A stretch of DNA of 64,000 nt from an uncultured Oscillospiraceae bacterium (GTDB lineage: Bacteria > Bacillota > Clostridia > Oscillospirales > Ruminococcaceae). The notes beneath the pieces are model-generated. The model was not told where the DNA came from, ran no database searches, and saw nothing but the letters and a program-made list of their open reading frames with translations. Position numbers and translations under genes: made by a program. This document shows, piece after piece, positions 33,193-41,527 of the stretch; positions within the stretch are counted from its first letter, which is position 1; the number at the start of each line of letters is the position of its first letter. The stretch lies in NCBI GenBank assembly GCA_934466455.1, contig CAKSLF010000007.1, positions 24,441-88,440 on the forward strand, written 5' to 3'.

Positions 33193-34494
33193 ATGCGGAT
33201 ATGCGATATAATCGAAAAAAAGCGTGACGGAAAAAAGCTTTCCCCGGAGGAAATAGAATTTTTCGTTTCCGGATATACAAAAGGAGAAATTCCGGATTAT
33301 CAGATTTCTGCGCTTTTGATGGCAATATATTTTTCCGGTATGGACGATGAGGAAACCGCCATGCTTACAAGGGCAATGATGTATTCCGGAGATACCGTTG
33401 ATTTGTCCGAATTCGGAAAGCTTACTGTGGATAAACACAGCACCGGCGGCGTCGGCGATAAAACAAGCCTTGTTGTTGCCCCTATTATGGCAAGCCTCGG
33501 CTGCAAAATGGCAAAGATGTCCGGCAGGGGGCTTGGTCATACCGGCGGCACGGTAGATAAGCTGGAATCCATTCCCGGATTTAAGACAAGCATAGCTCCG
33601 GAAGAATTTTTTGAACAGGTAAGAAAAACCGGCGTAGCGGTTATCGGCTCTACGGCAAACCTTGCTCCGGCGGATAAAAAGCTATATGCGCTGCGTGATG
33701 TAACGGCAACCGTCGGCTGTATTCCTCTTATTGCGTCAAGCATAATGAGCAAAAAGCTTGCCGCCGGTGCTCATAATATCGTGCTTGATGTAAAAATCGG
33801 AAGCGGAGCTTTTATGAAAACCGAGGAGCAGGGCAGAGAGCTTGCTCAAAAGATGGTTAATATCGGCAAAAGCTTTGGCAGGAATATAGTGGCGGTTATC
33901 ACTAATATGGACCGCCCGCTTGGCTATGCCGTGGGTAATTCTCTTGAGGTGCTGGAGGCGGTTTCCGTGCTCAAGGGAAACGAGGTTTCGGATTTGGACG
34001 GCGTCTGCGTAACCCTTGCATCAACGCTGCTTTCGCTTTGCTGCGGATTTAGCCATGAGGAGAGCGAAAAGCGGGTTTATGAAAGCATAAACAGCGGCGC
34101 AGCCCTCGAAAAATTTAAGGAATGGATTTCCGCCCAGGGCGGAAATCCCGAATTTGTGGATAACCCCGATGCCCTCGGAAAAGCAAGCTATGTAGTGGAA
34201 TACAAGGCGAAAAAGGACGGCTATATCTCCTTTATGGATACGGAAATGATAGGCAAAGCCGCCGCAGCACTCGGTGCGGGAAGAGAAAAAACAACGGATT
34301 CCGTTGACCATACCGCAGGAATCATGCTCAAAAAGAAAACCGGTGATTCGGTAAAGCTTGGGGAAACCGTTGCCCTTCTTTATACAAATAAAGAAGCCGC
34401 CGAAAACGAGGCTGCAAGGCTGCTTTCCGAAGCAATAAGCTATTCCGACCAAAAACCGGCGGAGGAACCCCTTATTTACGGAATTATAAAATAA
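33193..34494 (+). CDS. pdp: Pyrimidine-nucleoside phosphorylase
   Basis: Phosphorolyses uridine, deoxyuridine and thymidine. The 433-residue protein carries the phosphate-binding D-K-H-S-T-G-G-V-G-D-K at about residue 80, the glycine-rich S-G-R-G-L-G-H-T-G-G-T-V-D-K-L-E, and the full C-terminal domain expected of the dimeric family II phosphorylases. The 18-base gap after deoD contains AGGAG. Products feed deoxyribose-1-phosphate into the deoC branch, after isomerisation by a phosphopentomutase not seen in this window. Confidence 0.93.
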   Translation: MRICDIIEKKRDGKKLSPEEIEFFVSGYTKGEIPDYQISALLMAIYFSGMDDEETAMLTRAMMYSGDTVDLSEFGKLTVDKHSTGGVGDKTSLVVAPIMASLGCKMAKMSGRGLGHTGGTVDKLESIPGFKTSIAPEEFFEQVRKTGVAVIGSTANLAPADKKLYALRDVTATVGCIPLIASSIMSKKLAAGAHNIVLDVKIGSGAFMKTEEQGRELAQKMVNIGKSFGRNIVAVITNMDRPLGYAVGNSLEVLEAVSVLKGNEVSDLDGVCVTLASTLLSLCCGFSHEESEKRVYESINSGAALEKFKEWISAQGGNPEFVDNPDALGKASYVVEYKAKKDGYISFMDTEMIGKAAAALGAGREKTTDSVDHTAGIMLKKKTGDSVKLGETVALLYTNKEAAENEAARLLSEAISYSDQKPAEEPLIYGIIK

Positions 34495-34516
34495 TTTTTT
34501 AGGACGGTGCAAAAAA

Positions 34517-35134
34517 ATGTTTGTTATGGGCATTGCAGGCGGAACGGGAAGCGGAAAAACCACTTTTACAACTACGCTTATAAATAAATTCAGAGATGAT
34601 ATTACCGTTATTCATCACGACAATTACTACAATATCCTTGACCATCTTACCTTTGAGGAAAGGTGCCTCGTGAATTACGACCACCCGGACTCTTTTGACA
34701 CAAAGATGATGATAGAGGATATTAAGAAGCTGAAAAACGGGGAAACAATCGAAGAACCCGTGTACGACTATGTTGTACATAACCGCAGCAAGGATAAAAC
34801 CATAACTCTAAAACCGTCCAAAATTCTCATAGTCGAGGGAATACTTATCCTTGAAAACGAGGAGCTTCGCAATCTTATGGATATGAAGGTATTTGTTGAT
34901 ACGGATGCCGATGTCCGGCTTGGAAGAAGGATTTTGCGGGATATGGAGGAACGGGGAAGAAGCGTTGATTCCGTGCTTACTCAGTACGCCGCAACCGTAA
35001 AGCCAATGCACGAAAAATATGTTGAGCCAAGCAAAAAATATGCGGATATAATCGTTTTGGAGGGCGGCCATAATCAGGTTGCAATCGACCTTTTCTCCGG
35101 CTATATTTCCGAGTATTTGAGAAAAAATAAATAA
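34517..35134 (+). CDS. udk: Uridine/cytidine kinase
   Basis: Phosphorylates uridine and cytidine to UMP and CMP. The 205-residue P-loop kinase has G-I-A-G-G-T-G-S-G-K-T-T at the N-terminus, H-D-N-Y-Y near residue 34, the Y-D-H-P-D-S-F-D substrate motif near 55, and D-x-R-L-G-R-R-I-L-R-D in the lid. It is the last gene of the salvage operon and is followed by a terminator. Confidence 0.94.
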   Translation: MFVMGIAGGTGSGKTTFTTTLINKFRDDITVIHHDNYYNILDHLTFEERCLVNYDHPDSFDTKMMIEDIKKLKNGETIEEPVYDYVVHNRSKDKTITLKPSKILIVEGILILENEELRNLMDMKVFVDTDADVRLGRRILRDMEERGRSVDSVLTQYAATVKPMHEKYVEPSKKYADIIVLEGGHNQVAIDLFSGYISEYLRKNK

Positions 35135-35138
35135 CCTT

Positions 35139-35172
35139 AAATAAAAACGCACCAAGAGGTGCGTTTTTATTT
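35139..35172. terminator. Terminator of the nucleoside salvage operon
   Basis: Perfect 15-bp inverted repeat (35139-35153 and 35158-35172) around an AAGA loop, with A- and T-rich ends on both sides. Confidence 0.9.
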
Positions 35173-35255
35173 GTATGTTTGTATTTGAAAAACCTATCTA
35201 AAAATTTTATAAATATTTGACATATTAAGTCTTGAACTATTGTTTAATTTGTGTT

Positions 35256-35271
35256 ACAGTAAAGATACTGT
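35256..35271. promoter_or_regulatory. Dyad operator candidate upstream of the nucleoside transporter
   Basis: ACAGTA-N4-TACTGT perfect dyad, 33 bases before the binding-protein start. TTGAAC (35232-35237) with TACAGT (35255-35260), spacing 17, is a promoter candidate and would be overlapped by the dyad. A second possible -35, TTGACA, lies at 35217-35222. The regulator is not identified. Confidence 0.5.
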
Positions 35272-35303
35272 GAATAGAATTTTACACAGGGAGGAAACAA
35301 ACA

Positions 35304-36602
35304 ATGAAAAAATTTCTTGCACTGCTCCTCGCCATGGTAATGATGCTTACCGTTATGGCAGGATGCAACAACCAGCCTAACAATGAAGGCGAAAATGTAG
35401 ACCCCAACCAGTCTGGGAGCCAGCCCGAAGAGAGCCAGCCCGAAGAAGAAACCCCGGATTATGACGCTATCCTTACCGAAGCTGCAACCGCTCTCGGCTG
35501 CCTTGCTCAGGATAACCCCGGCGCAAGCGGCGAGTACAAAGTAGCAATGATCACCGACTACGGCGATATCACCGACCAGTCCTTCAACCAGACCACTTAT
35601 GAGGCCTGCAAAGAGTTCTGCGAAGCAAACAGTCTTGAGTTCACCTACTTCAAACCCGCAGGTGACTCCGATGCAGAGCGTGTAGCAATGGTTGATAAAG
35701 CTGTTGACGAGGGCTACAATGTCATCGTTATCCCCGGCTATGCATTTGCAGGTACTGTTGTAACCGCAGAGAATGAATATCCCGAAGCAAGCTTCATCGC
35801 ACTCGATGTTGCTGCCGGCGATCTTCTCGGTGCCGCTCTTGGCGACAAATACGATTACGATCCTACTCACTGGGATGTAAGCAAAATCATCAGCAAGAAT
35901 GTATACTGCGCAGTATACCAGGAAGAGCTCTGCGGATATATGGCAGGCTACGCTGCTGTAAAGCTTGGCTACAAACAGCTCGGCTTCCTCGGCGGTATGG
36001 CTGTTCCCGCTGTTGTTCGTTATGGCTACGGTTTCGTACAGGGTGCTGACGCTGCTGCTGTTGAACTTGGTCTTACCGATGTATCCATCAAGTATGCATA
36101 CGGCAACCAGTTCAACGGAGATGCCGATATCACCGCTGCTATGGACACTTGGTATGGTGCAGGCACCGAAATCGTATTCGCCTGCGGTGGTTCCATCTAC
36201 TCTTCTGCTGCTGAAGCTGCCGCTAAAGTTAACGGCAAAATCATCGGCGTTGACGTTGACCAGAAGGGTATCATCGATGGCCAGTATGGCGAAGGCATGA
36301 CCGTAACTTCTGCTATGAAGGGTCTTGCTCCTACCGTTAAGACTTCTCTCCAGAAGGTTCTTGACGGTCAGTTCCAGGGCGGTATCATCGATACTCTCGG
36401 ACTTGTTTCTGAGAACCCCGAGGACAACTATGTTCAGATCCCTATGACCACTCAGTTTGCTGATGGTTTCACTGCTGACAACTACAAGGCTCTCGTAGCT
36501 GATATGTTCGCAGGCAAGATCACCGTTAACAACGACACCACGATTCACGCTGCTGACAACGCAACCGTAGTAACTGTTGAAGATCTCGGAAACATCAAAT
36601 AA
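35304..36602 (+). CDS. BMP-family ABC transporter substrate-binding lipoprotein (nucleoside type)
   Basis: A 432-residue extracellular lipoprotein. It has a signal peptide with lipobox V-M-A-G-C21, then a low-complexity Asn/Gln/Glu/Pro linker (about 22-52), then the basic-membrane-protein fold. The segment M-I-T-D-Y-G-D-I-T-D-Q-S-F-N-Q is the BMP opening, where the aspartates contact a nucleoside ribose. It is followed by an operon of one ATPase and two permeases, the NupNOPQ arrangement. Codons are strongly C-ending compared with neighbours, a sign of very high expression. A hairpin after the gene probably limits expression of the downstream membrane parts. Confidence 0.9.
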   Translation: MKKFLALLLAMVMMLTVMAGCNNQPNNEGENVDPNQSGSQPEESQPEEETPDYDAILTEAATALGCLAQDNPGASGEYKVAMITDYGDITDQSFNQTTYEACKEFCEANSLEFTYFKPAGDSDAERVAMVDKAVDEGYNVIVIPGYAFAGTVVTAENEYPEASFIALDVAAGDLLGAALGDKYDYDPTHWDVSKIISKNVYCAVYQEELCGYMAGYAAVKLGYKQLGFLGGMAVPAVVRYGYGFVQGADAAAVELGLTDVSIKYAYGNQFNGDADITAAMDTWYGAGTEIVFACGGSIYSSAAEAAAKVNGKIIGVDVDQKGIIDGQYGEGMTVTSAMKGLAPTVKTSLQKVLDGQFQGGIIDTLGLVSENPEDNYVQIPMTTQFADGFTADNYKALVADMFAGKITVNNDTTIHAADNATVVTVEDLGNIK

Positions 36603-36635
36603 TTTGAAGTCTTGAAGTAAAAATTCACAGATAGA

Positions 36636-36662
36636 AAAGGACGGGCTTTTTGCCCGTCCTTT
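36636..36662 (+). terminator. Attenuating terminator between the binding protein and its ABC components
   Basis: Stem of 11 bp (36636-36646 and 36652-36662) with a T5 loop, followed by a T-rich stretch. Because the transporter genes follow without a strong second promoter that I can see, partial read-through is likely. Confidence 0.75.
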
Positions 36663-36833
36663 CTATTTGTACAAAAAAAGGCAGGGAAAAGTTTTTTTGC
36701 TGCTTTTTATTCAATAGCCGTGGTTTATGAATTTTTTATATACAAAAACATATTGTTTTTGGGGATTTTGCTTGTAATATTTGCTTCTTTGTAGTATTAT
36801 AAATATATAATGCACGAATTGGAGGCGGTAGGG

Positions 36834-38372
36834 TTGGAAGATCAATATGCAATAGAAATGCTGGGCATAACCAAAAAGTTCCCCGGTATTATTGCCAACG
36901 ATAATATTACCCTTAGGGTCAAAAAAGGCGAGATACATGCGCTTCTCGGTGAAAACGGTGCAGGAAAGTCCACTCTTATGAGTGTACTGTTTGGACTGTA
37001 TCAACCGGAGGAAGGCATAATCAAAAAAGACGGCGTTGAGGTTAGCATTAAAAACCCCAATGACGCAAACGCCCTCGGAATCGGAATGGTTCATCAGCAT
37101 TTTAAGCTTGTTGAGTGTTTTACCGTTCTTGATAACATAATTATGGGCGTAGAGCCGAACAAGTTCGGCTTTCTCCAAAAAGCCGAAGCTCATAAAAAGG
37201 TTATGGAGCTTTCGGAAAAATATGGTCTTCATGTAGACCCGGACGCCCTTATTGAGGATATTACCGTCGGTATGCAGCAGAGAACTGAAATTCTTAAAAT
37301 GCTGTACCGTGAAAACGAAATTCTTATTTTCGATGAGCCTACGGCTGTCCTTACTCCCCAAGAAATAGAAGAGCTTATGCAGATTATGAGAAATCTTGCG
37401 GCGGAGGGAAAATCAATCCTCTTCATTTCTCATAAGCTGAATGAGATTATGGCTGTTGCCGACAGATGCACCGTTCTTCGCAAAGGTAAATACATAGGTA
37501 CGGTAAATACAAAAGACACCACCATGGAAGAGCTTTCCGCAATGATGGTTGGAAGAAACATAAACTTTAAGGTTGAAAAAGAAGACCGCGCACCCGGCGA
37601 AGTCATCCTTGATGTTGAAAATGTAAGCGTTGCTTCAAAGCTTCATAAAAATAACGCCGTAAAGAATGTTTCTTTTAAGGTAAGAAGAGGAGAAATCATC
37701 TGTATCGCAGGAATCGACGGCAACGGTCAGACGGAGCTTGTATACGGTCTTACCGGACTTACCCCTGTAAATGGCGGAAAAATCACCCTTTGCGGAAACG
37801 ACATTACTCATGCTCCTATCAGAAAACGCAATATTCTCGGAATGAGCCATATTCCGGAGGATAGACATAAATACGGTCTTGTGTTGGACTACACTCTTGA
37901 GGATAACCTTGTGCTCCAGCGTTATTTTGAACCGGAGTTTACGGATAAGGCAGGCTTCCTCCGCAGAAATAACATAAGAAGCTATGCCGAACGCCTTATC
38001 GAGCAGTACGATGTTCGTTCCGGTCAGGGTCCCGTAACAACGGCAAGAAGTATGTCCGGCGGCAACCAGCAAAAGGCGATTGTTGCAAGGGAAATAGACA
38101 AAAACCCCGAACTTCTCATCGCTGTTCAGCCCACAAGAGGACTTGATATCGGCGCAATTGAGTATATTCATAAGCAGCTTGTAGCCCAAAGAGATTCCGG
38201 AAAAGCGGTTCTCCTTGTTTCGTTGGAGCTTGATGAGGTTATGGATGTTCCCGACAGGATTCTTGTTATGTACGAGGGCGAAATTGTTGGCGAGCTTGAC
38301 CCCAAAAAGACGACTCAGGAAGAGCTTGGTCTTTATATGGCGGGCGCAAAGAGGGATGAGGTGAAAAAATGA
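36834..38372 (+). CDS. Nucleoside ABC transporter ATP-binding protein (tandem NBDs)
   Basis: A 512-residue ATPase with two nucleotide-binding domains in one chain, as in sugar and nucleoside importers of the RbsA/NupO type. The N-terminal domain has Walker A G-E-N-G-A-G-K-S-T and L-I-F-D-E-P-T-A. The C-terminal domain keeps a looser Walker A (G-I-D-G-N-G-Q-T-E) and M-S-G-G-N-Q-Q-K, with Gln in place of the usual Walker B acidic residues (A-V-Q-P-T-R-G). Start TTG at 36834, eight bases after GGAGG, is preferred over ATG at 36810, which precedes that ribosome site. Its end overlaps the first permease in ATGA. Confidence 0.9.
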   Translation: MEDQYAIEMLGITKKFPGIIANDNITLRVKKGEIHALLGENGAGKSTLMSVLFGLYQPEEGIIKKDGVEVSIKNPNDANALGIGMVHQHFKLVECFTVLDNIIMGVEPNKFGFLQKAEAHKKVMELSEKYGLHVDPDALIEDITVGMQQRTEILKMLYRENEILIFDEPTAVLTPQEIEELMQIMRNLAAEGKSILFISHKLNEIMAVADRCTVLRKGKYIGTVNTKDTTMEELSAMMVGRNINFKVEKEDRAPGEVILDVENVSVASKLHKNNAVKNVSFKVRRGEIICIAGIDGNGQTELVYGLTGLTPVNGGKITLCGNDITHAPIRKRNILGMSHIPEDRHKYGLVLDYTLEDNLVLQRYFEPEFTDKAGFLRRNNIRSYAERLIEQYDVRSGQGPVTTARSMSGGNQQKAIVAREIDKNPELLIAVQPTRGLDIGAIEYIHKQLVAQRDSGKAVLLVSLELDEVMDVPDRILVMYEGEIVGELDPKKTTQEELGLYMAGAKRDEVKK

Positions 38373-39526
38373 AAAATAACATTCTGAAAAATAATGTGGT
38401 CCAGTCCCTTATCGCTTCGCTTTTCTGCATAATTCTCGGTCTTTTAATCGGCTATATTGTGCTTTTGTTTATTAACCCGGACGGCGCATGGGAAGCGATG
38501 ATGACGGTTGTAAAAAACTTCTTTACATATTCAAAGCCGGAAGCACAGCTTAAGAATTTCGGCAATACGCTTGTAAAAACCGCACCGCTGCTTATGTGCG
38601 CACTTTCCGTTCTGTTTGCATACAAGGTCGGCTTGTTTAATATCGGTGCTGCCGGTCAGTATGTTGCAGGCTCCTGCGCCGCTCTGTATGCCGCTCTTGC
38701 ATGGCATTGGAGCTGGCTGCCCTGCATGATTTTTGCAATTCTTGCAGGCTCCGCGCTCGGCGCAATCGTAGGATTGCTCAAATCCTATTGCAATGTAAAC
38801 GAGGTTATTTCCGGTATCATGCTCAACTGGATAAGCCTTTATACAACGAATATGATTCTTAATAATGTAAAGGAGCCGACAAGCCCTTATACATACCAGA
38901 TTGCAAGCCACGGAAAGGATGCTTTGCTTCCGTCGCTTGGGCTTGAAAAGTTTTTTAACAACAATAAATATGTCAGCATTGCAATTCCGCTTGCAATAAT
39001 TATTGCAATAATTATTGCAATAGTGCTTGATAAAACCAAATTCGGCTATGAGCTTAAAGCAACCGGTAACAACAAAAATGCCGCAAAATATTGCGGTATG
39101 GCAGAAAAGCGCAATATGATTCTTTCTCTTATGATTGCGGGTGCGCTTGCAGGTCTTGGCGGTTCGCTGCTTTATCAAACCGGCTTTGAACAGTGGCTTT
39201 GCACTGCTTCTTCCGTTCCCGGAATGGGCTTTAACGGAATTGCGGCAACCTTCCTTGGCGGTCTTGATCCAATAGGAACAATTTTTGCCTCCTACTTTAT
39301 TCAGCACATTACAACCGGCGGCGCATATGTTGACAAAACAATGTATTGCTCCCAGATTTCCGACCTTATCTCCGCAATCATCATTTATCTGTGCGGATTT
39401 GTTTTCTTTATCAAGTATGCAATGAATAAAGCCATTGCGGCAAAAGAGGAAAAAAAGGCTCACGAAGAAAAAGCTGCGGCTGAAAAAGCTGCGGCTGAAA
39501 AAGCTGCGGAAGGAGGCGAGAAATAA
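38369..39526 (+). CDS. Nucleoside ABC transporter permease 1 (BPD_transp_2 family)
   Basis: A 385-residue permease with about eight to ten membrane segments. The family motif A-L-S-V-L-F-A-Y-K-V-G-L-F-N-I-G-A-A-G-Q lies near residue 70-90, and the cytoplasmic loop E-L-K-A-T-G-N-N-K-N-A-A-K-Y-C-G contacts the ATPase. The C-terminus is a charged tail of repeated K-A-A-A-E units (about 360-385) unlike the rest. It overlaps both neighbours by a few bases, so translation of the three transporter genes is coupled. Confidence 0.9.
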   Translation: MKNNILKNNVVQSLIASLFCIILGLLIGYIVLLFINPDGAWEAMMTVVKNFFTYSKPEAQLKNFGNTLVKTAPLLMCALSVLFAYKVGLFNIGAAGQYVAGSCAALYAALAWHWSWLPCMIFAILAGSALGAIVGLLKSYCNVNEVISGIMLNWISLYTTNMILNNVKEPTSPYTYQIASHGKDALLPSLGLEKFFNNNKYVSIAIPLAIIIAIIIAIVLDKTKFGYELKATGNNKNAAKYCGMAEKRNMILSLMIAGALAGLGGSLLYQTGFEQWLCTASSVPGMGFNGIAATFLGGLDPIGTIFASYFIQHITTGGAYVDKTMYCSQISDLISAIIIYLCGFVFFIKYAMNKAIAAKEEKKAHEEKAAAEKAAAEKAAEGGEK

Positions 39527-40467
39527 TGCTGCTTCTCGTTCAATACACTCTTGTATTTGCTTCCGTTCTTATGTTGGTCGCCTTAGGCGGCTGCTTCTCC
39601 GAGCATTCCGGCGTTATTAACCTCGGTCTTGAAGGTATAATGGTAATCGGTGCGCTTGGCGGCGCACTTATGATGCGCTATGCACCGGAGGGAACAACCG
39701 GTTTTTCCCTCGTTATGCTCACTTTGCTTGCGGCTATTGTCTTGGCTATGGCGTATGCTTCGCTTCTCGGCGTTGCCTGCATAAACTTTAAGGCAGACCA
39801 GACCATTGTCGGTACCGCTCTTAACCTTATGGGCACCGCAGGCGCAACCGTTATTGTAAAAGCAATCAATACCGCAGAAGATGTAAACAATGTTTCTTCA
39901 ACCATTCAGTACATCGAACAAAAGAAGTCCTTTATTGTAAAAATCGGGGATTTCGAGTTCAGTTGGTTTATGTTGATAGCGTTTATCGGGCTTATAATCG
40001 CATATATAGTGCTTTATAAGACAAAGTTTGGTCTTCGCCTGATGGCTTGCGGAGAACACCCGCAGGCAGCGGACAGTGTTGGCATCAATGTTTACAAAAT
40101 GCGCTGGGCAGGTGTGCTTATTTCCGGTGTGTTCGGCGGACTTGGCGGAATTTGCTACATTCTTTCCGGCGTTTCCGAATGGAAGTTTGAAAACGGCGTT
40201 GCAGGTTTTGGTTTCCTTGCTCTTGCCGTTATGATTTTCGGACAGTGGAAGCCGACCAAAATTGCTCTTGCGGCACTTCTTTTCGGTATGTTCCGTGCGC
40301 TTTCAAATGTATATTTCGGATTCGACTTCCTTATGAAGATGAACATTCCCGGCTCCGTATACAATATGATGCCGTATATTATCTCCCTTGTTATTCTTGC
40401 CTTTACCTCTAAAAAATCCCGAGCACCTAAAGCGGAGGGTATTCCTTACGATAAAGGTCAAAGATAA
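39526..40467 (+). CDS. Nucleoside ABC transporter permease 2 (BPD_transp_2 family)
   Basis: A 313-residue permease and partner of the previous one. It shows the paralogous opening G-V-I-N-L-G-L-E-G-I-M near residue 31 and the coupling loop L-M-A-C-G-E-H-P-Q-A-A-D-S-V-G. The start codon shares a base with the previous stop (TAATG). With the BMP lipoprotein and the double ATPase it completes an importer that would feed the salvage operon encoded just upstream. A terminator follows. Confidence 0.9.
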   Translation: MLLLVQYTLVFASVLMLVALGGCFSEHSGVINLGLEGIMVIGALGGALMMRYAPEGTTGFSLVMLTLLAAIVLAMAYASLLGVACINFKADQTIVGTALNLMGTAGATVIVKAINTAEDVNNVSSTIQYIEQKKSFIVKIGDFEFSWFMLIAFIGLIIAYIVLYKTKFGLRLMACGEHPQAADSVGINVYKMRWAGVLISGVFGGLGGICYILSGVSEWKFENGVAGFGFLALAVMIFGQWKPTKIALAALLFGMFRALSNVYFGFDFLMKMNIPGSVYNMMPYIISLVILAFTSKKSRAPKAEGIPYDKGQR

Positions 40468-40481
40468 TATTAAAGCTTTTG

Positions 40482-40511
40482 AATATCCGTGCTCAATCGA
40501 GCACGGATATT
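40482..40511. terminator. Terminator of the nucleoside transporter operon
   Basis: AATATCCGTGCTC paired with GAGCACGGATATT across an AATC loop, with a T run on the plus strand. Its stem contains the GTGCTC word. Confidence 0.9.
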
Positions 40512-40536
40512 TTTTTGAAAAAAATAAAATTTAATA

Positions 40537-40589
40537 TTGACAAATCCGGCACAAACAATTATAATAAAATAAGAATAAGAATTATTCTT
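40537..40589 (+). promoter_or_regulatory. Consensus promoter with Fur/PerR-like box
   Basis: TTGACA (40537-40542), 17-base spacer, TATAAT (40560-40565): a perfect sigma-A promoter. A 13-base perfect palindrome AAGAATTATTCTT at 40577-40589 lies at the expected transcription start, close in form to PerR/Fur 6-1-6 boxes, and would allow self-repression. Confidence 0.8.
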
Positions 40590-40610
40590 GTTTGAAACGG
40601 AGGCTCAGCT

Positions 40611-40988
40611 TTGACAAAGTACGGCGAACAGATTCTTTCTATTGTAATGCGAAAAGGGGAGCACCCGACGGCAGAGCAAATTTTTCTTGAAATGAAGGCA
40701 AATAACCCGAAGATTGCTCAGGGAACGGTATATAATAATCTTAATTCACTTGTTAATGAAGGAAAAATAATTCGTATTTCGGAACCCGGATTTCCCGACA
40801 GATTTGATAATACAACACGCCATGACCATATGGTATGTATAAAATGCGGTAAGCTTTCGGATGTAAAGCTACAAGACTTTACGGATGCAATAGAGCAGTC
40901 TGCCGGGCAGAAAATAATATCATACGACCTTCGGGTAAGATATATCTGTCCCGAATGTAATAAAAAAGATAACAATAATATGATTTAA
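40611..40988 (+). CDS. Fur family repressor, probably PerR
   Basis: A 125-residue metal-dependent repressor. The N-terminal winged helix contains E-H-P-T-A-E-Q-I-F, whose histidine is the PerR/Fur regulatory ligand, and Q-G-T-V-Y-N-N-L as recognition helix. R-F-D and R-H-D-H-M supply further ligands. Two CxxC pairs (C-I-K-C and C-P-E-C) form the structural zinc site. Cotranscription with a superoxide reductase favours a peroxide sensor over an iron regulator, but sequence alone does not prove it. Start TTG at 40611 lies seven bases after GGAGG. Confidence 0.85.
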   Translation: MTKYGEQILSIVMRKGEHPTAEQIFLEMKANNPKIAQGTVYNNLNSLVNEGKIIRISEPGFPDRFDNTTRHDHMVCIKCGKLSDVKLQDFTDAIEQSAGQKIISYDLRVRYICPECNKKDNNNMI

Positions 40989-41000
40989 GGAGATTTTACT

Positions 41001-41375
41001 ATGGAACTGAAATTTTTTAAGTGCGAACATTGCGGAAACATAATCGAGATGGTAAAAGATAAGGGAGTACCGGTGGTTTGCTGCGGTCAGATTATGACGG
41101 AGCTTGTTGCAGGGACCTCCGACGGAGCAAGAGAAAAACATGTTCCCGTTTATAAAGTAAACGGAAGCACCGTTCATGTATCCGTGGGCGAGGTTGCCCA
41201 TCCGATGATTCCCGAGCATTATATTGAATGGATTGCCCTCCAGACAAAAACCGGAGTACAGCGCAAGGAACTTAAACCAGGCGAAAAGCCAGAGGCTTGT
41301 TTTGCACTTTGCGATGGCGATGAAGTGGTTGCCGTATATGCTTACTGCAACCTCCATGGACTTTGGAAAGCGTAA
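41001..41375 (+). CDS. Desulfoferrodoxin (two-iron superoxide reductase)
   Basis: Reduces superoxide to hydrogen peroxide without making oxygen, a key defence of strict anaerobes. The 124-residue protein has an N-terminal desulforedoxin-like centre with C-E-H-C-G and a later C-C pair. The catalytic Fe(His)4Cys domain carries E-K-H-V-P near residue 46, H-P-M-I-P-E-H-Y-I-E-W-I, and C-N-L-H-G at the C-terminus. All iron ligands I can place are present. It follows the repressor by twelve bases and is the end of the operon. Confidence 0.94.
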   Translation: MELKFFKCEHCGNIIEMVKDKGVPVVCCGQIMTELVAGTSDGAREKHVPVYKVNGSTVHVSVGEVAHPMIPEHYIEWIALQTKTGVQRKELKPGEKPEACFALCDGDEVVAVYAYCNLHGLWKA

Positions 41376-41387
41376 TAAAATTGGTAT

Positions 41388-41420
41388 AAAAAATCCGAAG
41401 CGGTCGCTTCGGATTTTTTT
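41388..41420. terminator. Terminator after superoxide reductase
   Basis: AAAAAATCCGAAGC paired with GCTTCGGATTTTTT across a GGTC loop, directly behind the stop codon. Confidence 0.92.
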
Positions 41421-41527
41421 GAAAAATTAACAAAAATTCAACCTTTATTTTCAAAAAAAATAACCTATGTTTAGTGTCAAATATGATATAATATGTTTGT
41501 ATAAAAACATAACACGGAGGAACAAAA

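Noticed and set aside
35244..36548. 434-codon frame opposite the BMP lipoprotein gene
   Set aside because: It is the antisense shadow of a gene with strong C-ending codons, starts inside coding sequence and has no recognisable family.
39440..39526. Repetitive K-A-A-A-E coding at the end of permease 1, considered as a tandem DNA repeat
   Set aside because: It is a short charged, probably helical C-terminal tail within an otherwise normal frame, not an independent repeat array.
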